From NCBI GenBank assembly GCA_910585015.1, contig CAJUCT010000088.1, positions 1-10,172 on the forward strand: a DNA stretch of 10,172 nucleotides. The letters run 5' to 3'. The position numbers were made by a program, and so were the translations under genes. Below, piece by piece: positions 1-5,043 of this stretch. The notes beneath the pieces were generated by a model. That model was not told where the DNA came from and made no database searches. It was given only the letters and a program-made list of their open reading frames with translations. The first letter of the stretch is position 1, and the number at the start of each line of letters is the position of its first letter. This stretch comes from an uncultured Acetatifactor sp. Its GTDB lineage: Bacteria > Bacillota > Clostridia > Lachnospirales > Lachnospiraceae.

Positions 1-45
1 GTCACCAGCTTTATTTAGCGTTGCATCATTAATTGCTTTTGTCAT
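1..45 (-). CDS. Start of an unidentified gene coupled to the AbiEii toxin gene (partial, runs off the left edge)
   Basis: Only the first 15 codons are in the window, reading MTKAINDATLNKAGD. An ATG at 45-43 is preceded by GGAGGT (58-53) with a 7-nt gap, a strong ribosome site. The start lies inside the last codons of the AbiEii gene in another reading frame (17-nt overlap), which suggests translational coupling and a shared transcript with the toxin-antitoxin pair. I do not recognise the product from 15 residues. It could be a third gene of the operon or the next gene of the mobile element that carries it. Confidence rests on the ribosome site and the overlap, not on homology. Confidence 0.6.
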   Translation of the reverse strand, partial: MTKAINDATLNKAGD

Positions 46-961
46 GGTCGATACCTCCACCCAGATGTGACCATCTGCTAATATTGCTTTCCCATTCTCC
101 TTGCCACTCATCTTCATTCACAATCGCTTTAAATACAGGCTCAAGAAAAGTCTGCATTTCCTCAATGACCACCGAAAACTCAAGCGAATCATCTTTTATG
201 GCTTTCAAGAAATATTTCCACCGCTTCTGCATATCCATATCCTCGGCAAGAGAAACAACACGCTTAAAACTATTCCTGTCGTAGTGAGTCCCCCGACGCT
301 GCAAGGTTTCAAAGATAGCGGCTTGCAATTTCGCTCCATCAAAATCAAAGGTTCTCGCAAGATAGTAAATATCGTAAAAGTCTTTCATCCTGCCTGTCAA
401 TTCAAACCGTTGCAGGATAGCATCAAACTTTTCCGCAATGGTGCTTTCGAGTGAATAGGTGAAAATAACAGGAGCTTCAAAGTTTGGAAGCTGTGTCTGA
501 ATTTTCTGTTCCATAGCATGAGGAACAATAACATCACCAATCCCCATATCTATATTGAACGGAACACGAACATTTTTTATCTTCCCGACAATTTGAGCAC
601 TGATACCGTGATATTTTCTCTGCGGAGATATTTCTTCAAATCCGCTTGCCGTCATCTCAATATAGTCATTTCCTGTTGGGACTTTAAGGATTTCATCTAT
701 CAGAGTTTCAACAACATTTATGGAGTTTGACATATCCCTAAGAAGAAAGTCCACATCAATGGTCGCTCTGCTTTCAAAATTGGTAAGCGTATAAATAAAC
801 AGACCACCTTTAAGAACAAGGAATTTTTTCAGTCCAGACTTTGAGAGCTTCCGTAAAAACTCCTCCTGCATAAAAAGCTGTAGGCACTGCTGATAGCTAA
901 TACCAGCCGCTTTCGCTTTGTTCCTTAGTTTTGCCAAAACAGATGCCGCAATGTCAGCCAT
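29..961 (-). CDS. AbiEii-like nucleotidyltransferase toxin of a type IV toxin-antitoxin system
   Basis: A 310-residue protein of the AbiEii/AbiGii (DUF1814) nucleotidyltransferase family. Family members are growth-arresting toxins that act after phage infection; characterised relatives are NTP transferases, some modifying tRNA. Visible motifs, in order: KGG at 51-53 followed by the metal-binding D69-x-D71; a FNIDMGIGD block near 135-143; SLESTIAEKF at 170-179; and RMKDFYDIY at 191-199. All four conserved blocks are present, so the enzyme looks intact. I start it at the ATG at 961, whose A overlaps the TGA of the antitoxin gene (TGATG) and which has GGAG 10 nt upstream. An in-frame GTG at 970 would leave only 1 nt after that GGAG. 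It is the second gene of the operon, behind its antitoxin. The family call is firm; the molecular target cannot be read from the sequence. Confidence 0.9.
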   Translation of the reverse strand: MADIAASVLAKLRNKAKAAGISYQQCLQLFMQEEFLRKLSKSGLKKFLVLKGGLFIYTLTNFESRATIDVDFLLRDMSNSINVVETLIDEILKVPTGNDYIEMTASGFEEISPQRKYHGISAQIVGKIKNVRVPFNIDMGIGDVIVPHAMEQKIQTQLPNFEAPVIFTYSLESTIAEKFDAILQRFELTGRMKDFYDIYYLARTFDFDGAKLQAAIFETLQRRGTHYDRNSFKRVVSLAEDMDMQKRWKYFLKAIKDDSLEFSVVIEEMQTFLEPVFKAIVNEDEWQGEWESNISRWSHLGGGIDHDKSN

Positions 962-1569
962 CACAACCACACTCCAATCAAATCTTTTACTTTTTTCTGA
1001 ACTCTCAATACCTTTGCGTATTCCATAAGGTTAGGAATATTTTTTTGAGGGTCTTTCACATAGCTTTGGATAGCCTTATTAAAAACTTCTTTATCCATCC
1101 TGTTCATATTCCGCAGAATGTCGCAAATCGTTCGGTCACGGTCATAGATTCTAATTTTTATATAATCAATTTCTCCTGTTGTTTCCCCCAATGTTACTAA
1201 TGGCGGCTCAACTCGATATGCCTTTACGAACGGATAATCAATGCTTGTACGGTTTCTCGAAACATTCTTATCAATGGTAATACTCCATTCAGCGGGATTG
1301 CGGTCACTGTATCGGTAATAGAATAGAGCTGTTTCCATACAGAGCACTGCATCGGGGAACATACCTTTAATAATTCGGACTTCTGTTTTAGTCGTTGCTT
1401 CTACCCAAGCATAATAACCTCTTTTAATTTTTTCGATATATCCATCATTCAGCAATTTTTGAATATCTCGATAAAACAGTTTTTCTTCTTTCAGTTGCGA
1501 TGTGGTCATAATATAATCATATTTCAAAAAAACTCCTCTGAGAAATTTCTTATCTTCACGATTAAGCAT
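961..1569 (-). CDS. AbiEi-like antitoxin and transcriptional autorepressor
   Basis: A 202-residue protein. Residues 1-55 resemble the winged helix-turn-helix of AbiEi antitoxins (MTTSQLKEEKLFYRDIQKLL followed by a basic KRGYYAW wing). The C-terminal half carries the family signature IRIYDRDRTICDILRNMN and then a helical YVKDPQKNIPNLMEYAK block. AbiEi proteins neutralise AbiEii without a stable complex (type IV) and repress their own promoter by binding inverted repeats. The start ATG at 1569-1567 has GAGGTG just upstream. The stop codon overlaps the toxin start, giving antitoxin-first, toxin-second order as expected. A consensus promoter and repeats that fit an operator lie upstream. Length is typical and nothing is missing. 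Confidence in the family is high because of the partner. Confidence 0.88.
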   Translation of the reverse strand: MLNREDKKFLRGVFLKYDYIMTTSQLKEEKLFYRDIQKLLNDGYIEKIKRGYYAWVEATTKTEVRIIKGMFPDAVLCMETALFYYRYSDRNPAEWSITIDKNVSRNRTSIDYPFVKAYRVEPPLVTLGETTGEIDYIKIRIYDRDRTICDILRNMNRMDKEVFNKAIQSYVKDPQKNIPNLMEYAKVLRVQKKVKDLIGVWL

Positions 1570-1580
1570 AGATTCACCTC

Positions 1581-1628
1581 TGCACTAAACTCAACATTGT
1601 TAATCAAACGATTGTGTAGTTTAGTACA
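1581..1628. promoter_or_regulatory. Inverted-repeat operator of the abiE promoter
   Basis: Two arms face each other: TGCACTAAACTCAACAT (1581-1597) and TTGTGTAGTTTAGTACA (1612-1628). They match at 13 of 17 positions when one is reverse complemented, with 14 nt between. The right arm touches the -10 box and covers the predicted transcription start; the left arm lies just upstream of the antitoxin ribosome site. AbiEi antitoxins are known to bind paired inverted repeats in their own promoter, so this is the natural operator. The identity of the binding protein is inferred. Confidence 0.7.
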
Positions 1629-1656
1629 TTATAGCCTTTTTTCAAAGCAAAGTCAA
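1628..1656 (-). promoter_or_regulatory. Consensus promoter of the abiE operon
   Basis: On the minus strand, TTGACT (1656-1651) and TATAAT (1633-1628) are separated by exactly 17 nt: a near-perfect vegetative promoter with a perfect -10. Transcription would start near 1621, about 50 nt before the antitoxin ATG. The start point falls inside the operator-like repeat that begins directly after the -10 box, so a bound repressor would block initiation. Confidence 0.85.
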
Positions 1657-1688
1657 TGGCATCTAACCAATCAATCCTAATTATTCAG

Positions 1689-1705
1689 TTGTGTAGTTTA
1701 GTACA
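1689..1705. repeat. Third, exact copy of the operator half-site
   Basis: TTGTGTAGTTTAGTACA occurs here as an exact 17-base copy of the arm at 1612-1628, in the same orientation and 77 bp away, upstream of the -35 box. It ends directly against the terminator hairpin of the neighbouring gene fragment. It may be an auxiliary antitoxin-binding site, or a duplication left by the event that placed the operon here. Confidence 0.75.
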
Positions 1706-1747
1706 GAAAAAGAGCTTGTCCAACTTCTTTCAGACAAGCTCTTTTTC
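1706..1747. terminator. Bidirectional intrinsic terminator
   Basis: GAAAAAGAGCTTGTC (1706-1720) and its perfect 15-base complement (1733-1747) flank a 12-nt loop, with A-rich and T-rich ends suited to either strand. On the minus strand it begins directly after the stop codon of the gene remnant at 1748, which is probably its own gene. It would also insulate the abiE promoter from upstream transcription. Confidence 0.85.
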
Positions 1748-1970
1748 TCACGCTTCATAGTTATAATAGACATCCGCATCCGCTACCGCATAGAGGTTTA
1801 TCCATCTCGGAGTACCGCCAAGCTCGATGAAATAAGGCTTTCTGCCGCCTTTCCTGTATCTTTCCTCCTCCTGCTTGCCGATTCTTTCATAGCTGACAAA
1901 GCTATGTACAGATAGGCCGAAAGCACCGGGCTTGTCCGTATAGGGCTTGATTTGGAACATTTCTGAGCAC
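1748..1970 (-). pseudogene. 3' end of an unrecognised, probably mobile-element gene
   Basis: About 70 codons of plausible coding sequence end at a TGA at 1750-1748, immediately before a perfect terminator. The peptide runs from about FQIKPYTDKPGAFGLSVHSF through SYERIGKQEEERYRKGGRK, YFIELGGTPRWINLYAV and ADADVYYNYEA. It looks like a soluble, aromatic-rich domain and I do not recognise it. The reading frame remains open into 2017, but beyond about 1970 it is only the antisense of the catalase gene, so the true 5' part has been lost at the junction. Its terminator and its position next to a toxin-antitoxin operon suggest an integrated element, which is inference. Confidence 0.5.
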
Positions 1971-1973
1971 AAT

Positions 1974-2456
1974 GTAGGCACCGAGGAACTGGGACACGTG
2001 GAGATCGTAGGGGCCATTGTCTACCAACTGACCCGCAACCTCTCCATGGAGGAGATCGAGAGAAGCGGCTTTGACAAATACTATGTGGATCACACCCTGG
2101 GCGTCTGGCCCCAGGCAGCGGGCGGTGTTCCTTTCACCGCCAACCAGTTCCAGTCCACGGGGGACATTATCACTGACCTGTTTGAAGACATGGCCGCCGA
2201 ACAAAAGGCCCGAACCACCTATGACAATATCCTGAGACTGGTTGATGACCCGGACGTGTGCGCTCCCATCCGCTTCCTGAGAGAGCGTGAAATTATACAT
2301 TTCCAGCGGTTTGGCGAAGCCCTGCGAATCACCCAAGATAAGCTTAACAGCAAGAACTTCTACGCTTTCAATCCCGGCTTTGACCGCTGCAAGGACTGTG
2401 ATGACACTCCTGAAAACGCGTCCGGATGCGACTGCGGATGTGACTGCCAAAACTAA
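1974..2456 (+). pseudogene. 5'-truncated manganese catalase / CotJC-type spore coat protein gene
   Basis: About 160 codons match the C-terminal part of the di-manganese catalase family (includes spore coat CotJC), which breaks down hydrogen peroxide. The fragment opens at VGTEELGHVEIVGAIVYQLT, the conserved second helix supplying a Glu and His ligand (ExxH). It continues through VWPQAAGGVPFTANQFQSTG, the Glu ligand in MAAEQKART, and the His ligand in REREIIHFQRF; the 33-residue spacing between these last two matches the family. Roughly 60 N-terminal residues, including the first helix with its Glu ligand, are missing. An in-frame ATG at 1947 lies in the foreign DNA and is accidental. The tail is cysteine-rich (CKDCDD ... 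CDCGCDCQN). With four of five ligands and no native start, it is almost certainly non-functional. Confidence 0.85.
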
Positions 2457-2468
2457 ATGACTTATTCC

Positions 2469-2502
2469 AAAGAAGGGCTTTCCCTGCGGAAGGCCCTTCT
2501 TT
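2469..2502 (+). terminator. Intrinsic terminator of the catalase gene
   Basis: AAAGAAGGGCTTTCC (2469-2483), a CTGC loop, and GGAAGGCCCTTCTTT (2488-2502) form a 15-bp stem with one G-U pair, 12 nt after the catalase stop codon. The 3' arm ends in T residues. It is symmetrical enough to act on the opposite strand too, where the transporter remnant converges. Confidence 0.85.
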
Positions 2503-2564
2503 AACTGCAATTTTCCCTGAAAAGTTTTTTACTACCCGCTTTTCAAAGAAGAATCAATTTTGCC

Positions 2565-2885
2565 TTAGTCTTTCAACCGTTGTTTTTTCACCATACGGTT
2601 TACAAACAGCAAGGGAATGAACCAGCAAAATACAAATAGGATAGCTGCAAGGGCAATCATCATCCAAATTGGATAACTAAAAGCCGCATATTCTACGATT
2701 CCCTTAAACCCTTGAAATGCCCCCAAGAGCAATACATTCCCAACCGTCTTGCCGCTGCCGGACGTTCCGACGATGTCCACAAATTCCCCCTGCTCAATGG
2801 AGAGGGTCACGCCGTCCAGCGCCTTTGTGCTGTTCGGCTCCGCGCCGTAGTATTTTTTAAGGTCAGTTGTTTGCAAAATACTCAT
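2565..2885 (-). pseudogene. Collapsed ABC transporter: ATPase N-terminus fused in frame to permease C-terminus
   Basis: A 106-codon ORF. Residues 1-47 are the start of an ABC ATPase of the antimicrobial-peptide/lipoprotein-export type (MSILQTTDLKKYYGAEPN ... GEFVDIVGTSGSGKT), ending exactly at the Walker A lysine and threonine (G40-T47). From residue 48 the sequence is a membrane segment (PIWMMIALAAILFVFCWFIPLLF) with a basic end NRMVKKQRLKD, as expected at the C-terminus of an FtsX/MacB-type permease. The signature motif, Walker B and nearly all the permease are absent, so transport is impossible. The likely origin is an in-frame deletion between two adjacent genes, joining at about 2745. 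I start it at the ATG at 2885; the ATG at 2897 sits directly on the ribosome site. It lies downstream of the two-component genes, the usual place for the target transporter. An assembly error is possible. Confidence 0.8.
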
Positions 2886-2928
2886 GGTAAACACCATCCT
2901 TTCTGTGAAGCCGTCAGTCTAACAGCCA

Positions 2929-2950
2929 ATTCTCACAGAAATGTCACAGA
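2929..2950 (-). promoter_or_regulatory. Tandem response-regulator box upstream of the transporter remnant
   Basis: Read on the minus strand, TCTGTGACATT (2950-2940) is followed directly by TCTGTGAGAAT (2939-2929): two 11-bp direct repeats with no gap, the arrangement bound by tandem OmpR/PhoB-family dimers. TCTGTGACATT also occurs upstream of the response regulator gene. A weak -10 (TTAGAC) begins 6 nt downstream, consistent with an activator replacing the -35 contact. Binding by the adjacent regulator is inferred. Confidence 0.65.
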
Positions 2951-2969
2951 CCGCTGTTTTTTCGTCCCC

Positions 2970-2995
2970 GAAATGTCACAAGTTCGTGACATTTC
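2970..2995. repeat. Perfect 10-bp inverted repeat between kinase and transporter genes
   Basis: GAAATGTCAC (2970-2979) and GTGACATTTC (2986-2995) flank a 6-nt loop. Each arm contains the TGTGACATT-like core of the regulator boxes, and the minus-strand copy CTTGTGACATT (2982-2972) lies 32 nt from the box at 2950-2940. There is no T-tract, so a protein-binding site fits better than a terminator. Confidence 0.6.
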
Positions 2996-3004
2996 AAGGT
3001 ATTT

Positions 3005-4030
3005 TTATCCCCAGGGCAAAAATACGGAAAATGTAGAGCCATGCCCTACCGTCGAAGTGACCCTGATGTAGCCGCCCTGCATGGTGACGATTTCACGGGC
3101 AAGATACAGTCCAATACCGATACCGTCAATATTGTGTACATCTTTCTCTCTGTAAAAACGTTTGAATATTTTCCCCTGCTGATTTTCCGCAATGCCTTTT
3201 CCACTGTCCGCAATGTCAATTTTCATATATAGTTCCCAGCTTTGGACACATACATTGATGGTTCCGCCCTCCGGCGTATATTTTACGGCATTATCCAGAA
3301 TATTGAACAAGGCTTCCACTGTCCATTTACGGTCATGCAAAACTTCCATCTGTTCCGGACAATCCACATCAACCCGTATCTGCTTCTTTTCCGCACCTAA
3401 CAATATCCCGCCCAAAGCTTCCGCAAGGGTATCATAAATAGGCAGTTTTTTCATCTCCAAGGAAATAACGCCTGTTTCGAGACGTGATGTCTTAATCATG
3501 GACTGCATAAGAAAATTCAACTTTTCAAGCTGCCCTTCTGCTGCCTGCAAAAACTCCTGCCGTTTATCTTCCGGCATTCCCTGTTCTATCAGTGTCGCAT
3601 TTATCATTTGGAGATTGGCAATCGGCGTTTTCACCTGATGAGAGATGTCAGAAACCAATTCCTGCAAATCTGCCCTCTCTTTCGCTATGCCCTGCTTATT
3701 TTCCTGCATAATCTCATATAAACGCATAAGGCGGTGATTAATTTTATAAAACAGACTTTCTTCTTCCGATACCTGCAGAAATTGACTTTTCCCGCCCATC
3801 ATTTCATCCATCATCCTACATAGCATATCCGAAAATAATGTCAATTTATTCCGGAGAAAAAGGATAAAGAGTATGTTAAACGCCAATACAAATAGCACAA
3901 ACAAGATACCAATCCATACTGCCGTCATGCTGTCTGTGAGAAAATATAAAACAGTAATCATTACTGCCGAAATGAGTCCTAAAAAAGTAAATCCAAAGGC
4001 ACAACCTCTGTTAACGGAAAGCTTTTTCAC
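3005..4030 (-). CDS. Sensor histidine kinase, two-transmembrane, probable cell-envelope/peptide sensor
   Basis: A 341-residue membrane kinase partnered with the preceding response regulator. Two hydrophobic helices (about 9-31 and 37-59) are separated by only about six residues, leaving no real extracellular domain. This is the hallmark of kinases that sense within the membrane or through a partner transporter, as in bacitracin and lantibiotic modules. The phosphoacceptor is H131 in SDISHQVKTPI. The ATPase domain has its N box (LFNILDNAVKYTP, about 241-253), DSGKGI (275-280), FKRFYRE, and the GIGIGLYLA glycine box near 304. I start it at the GTG at 4030, which overlaps the regulator's TGA (GTGA) and has GGAGG 9 nt upstream; the more distal GTG at 4051 lies in front of that site. 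All catalytic motifs are intact. The probable partner transporter is destroyed downstream, so if it was a co-sensor the signal may be lost. Confidence 0.9.
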   Translation of the reverse strand: MKKLSVNRGCAFGFTFLGLISAVMITVLYFLTDSMTAVWIGILFVLFVLAFNILFILFLRNKLTLFSDMLCRMMDEMMGGKSQFLQVSEEESLFYKINHRLMRLYEIMQENKQGIAKERADLQELVSDISHQVKTPIANLQMINATLIEQGMPEDKRQEFLQAAEGQLEKLNFLMQSMIKTSRLETGVISLEMKKLPIYDTLAEALGGILLGAEKKQIRVDVDCPEQMEVLHDRKWTVEALFNILDNAVKYTPEGGTINVCVQSWELYMKIDIADSGKGIAENQQGKIFKRFYREKDVHNIDGIGIGLYLAREIVTMQGGYIRVTSTVGHGSTFSVFLPWG

Positions 4031-4710
4031 TTTTTCAAACCTCCAATCCACATATATCCCATACCATAAACCGTTTTAATATAGGTCAGTCCATCTGCCT
4101 CGATTTTGCTACGGATACGGCTGATTGCTGCGGTCAATGCATGTTCATCTACAAAGTTTCCGTCAGCATCCCACAGCTTCTCAAGAAGTATCTGGCGTGT
4201 CAGTACAGTACCCGCATTTTTCACAAGTACTTTGAGCAGCCTATATTCTAGAGGCGTAAAGACAACTGTTTCCCCCATAAGCGTTGCAGCCATTTCCATA
4301 AAGTTTATACGCAGTTTCCCATCTTCATAAAAATCACCACAGGGCTGCTTCTTGATACGCTCCAAAACAACGGCAACTTTTTTGCGGAATACACTGATCG
4401 GGAAAGGTTTAGTCACATAATCATCTGCTCCAAGTTCAAAACCCTTTAACATATCACTTTCCATATCATTCGCCGTTAAAAATATCACCGCCGTGTCTGG
4501 ACGGCGTTCCTTAATTTCCACACATAAATCAAACCCGTTACCATCCGGCAGGTTAATATCAAGGACAATCAAATCATAATCCTGCTTTTTGCAGAAATTC
4601 TCTGCCTCCTGCTTTGTCATTGCAGAATCAATCATATATCCGAAAGATGACAGATTAAATACAAGCGTACTGTTTAAAAGTTTGTCATCCTCAACTATCA
4701 GTAATCTCAT
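4027..4710 (-). CDS. OmpR/PhoB-family response regulator
   Basis: A 227-residue DNA-binding regulator. The receiver domain (1-115) has the acidic pocket EDD at 7-9, phosphoacceptor D51 in VLDINLPDG, T79 and K101 (TKPF). The winged-helix output domain (about 130-222) contains FTPLEYRLLKVLVKNAG, the recognition region DEHALTAAISRIRSKI, and the C-terminal YIKTVYGMGYMW wing. The start is the ATG at 4710 with GGGAG 9 nt upstream; an in-frame ATG at 4743 has no such site and would add 11 residues not seen in the family. It is the first gene of the operon with the kinase. A matching tandem repeat just upstream suggests autoregulation, and a similar box precedes the transporter remnant. The call is very secure; the signal is not known. 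Confidence 0.93.
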   Translation of the reverse strand: MRLLIVEDDKLLNSTLVFNLSSFGYMIDSAMTKQEAENFCKKQDYDLIVLDINLPDGNGFDLCVEIKERRPDTAVIFLTANDMESDMLKGFELGADDYVTKPFPISVFRKKVAVVLERIKKQPCGDFYEDGKLRINFMEMAATLMGETVVFTPLEYRLLKVLVKNAGTVLTRQILLEKLWDADGNFVDEHALTAAISRIRSKIEADGLTYIKTVYGMGYMWIGGLKK

Positions 4711-4746
4711 ATATTCGCACTCCCTTCCCCATAAAAATACCATCTA

Positions 4747-4768
4747 AATGTCACAGAATCCTCACGAC
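4747..4768 (-). promoter_or_regulatory. Tandem response-regulator box upstream of the regulator gene
   Basis: On the minus strand, GTCGTGAGGAT (4768-4758) abuts TCTGTGACATT (4757-4747), again two 11-bp units without a gap. The second unit is identical to one of those before the transporter remnant. A TATTTT sequence begins 7 nt further on as a candidate -10. Conservation of the unit at the only two expected target promoters is the main support. Confidence 0.65.
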
Positions 4769-4916
4769 TGCAATATATTTTTTCTGTGTACAAGCAAAAA
4801 CATCCTGCAATTTAGTCAGTTTTTCATATTCTAACAGTATAATTATATGTTAGGGAAGAAAATCTTTACAAGTCTATTCCTGCCAATTTTGCGAAACATT
4901 CTTGTTACATACAAAA

Positions 4917-4966
4917 CACACCACAAGAAAAGGACTGCATCTCGCAATCCCCTTTCTTGTGTGTTG
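4917..4966 (-). terminator. Imperfect long hairpin followed by TTTT, possible terminator
   Basis: On the minus strand, ACACAAGAAAGGGGATTGC can pair with GCAGTCCTTTTCTTGTG across a short GAGAT loop, with internal mismatches and a bulge. TTTTGT follows. It lies about 80 nt beyond the chemoreceptor stop codon and could end that transcript. The stem is imperfect, so the call is moderate. Confidence 0.45.
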
Positions 4967-5009
4967 CTGCCCATATTCTGTTGGATGTACTTATAGCCGG
5001 CACATTATA

Positions 5010-5043
5010 TCAATAGCCCCGCTGTATACAGCGGGGCCATTGA
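5010..5043 (-). terminator. Strong GC-rich hairpin touching the chemoreceptor stop codon
   Basis: TCAATAGCCCCGCTG (5010-5024) and CAGCGGGGCCATTGA (5029-5043) form a 15-bp stem with one G-U pair and a TATA loop, ending at the base next to the stop codon. No T-tract follows on either strand, so it may work as an mRNA 3'-end stabiliser or a factor-assisted terminator rather than a classic intrinsic one. Confidence 0.55.

Larger units (their letters stand above)
4769..5043. other. Intergenic region between chemoreceptor and response regulator
   Basis: No gene is supported here. It holds two hairpins, listed separately, and an AT-rich imperfect palindrome at 4831-4853: arms CTAACA and TGTTAG around the self-complementary TATAATTATA. 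The palindrome also contains a TATAAT on the plus strand without a convincing -35 partner. A 48-codon plus-strand reading frame from 4847 has no ribosome site and runs through the hairpin at 4917-4966, so I do not call it. Confidence 0.6.

Noticed and set aside
1902..2510. Long minus-strand open frame opposite the catalase fragment
   Set aside because: It is the antisense shadow of a conserved catalase sequence and spans the junction and the terminator; no domain is recognisable.
2518..2560. Weak GAAAAG/CTTTTC hairpin after the transporter remnant as its terminator
   Set aside because: Six-base arms with a 14-nt loop and no T-tract; the catalase terminator nearby can serve both strands.
4847..4993. 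Short plus-strand reading frame (48 codons) in the spacer, with TATAAT just upstream
   Set aside because: No ribosome site, no matched -35, and the frame runs through a hairpin; composition is not protein-like.
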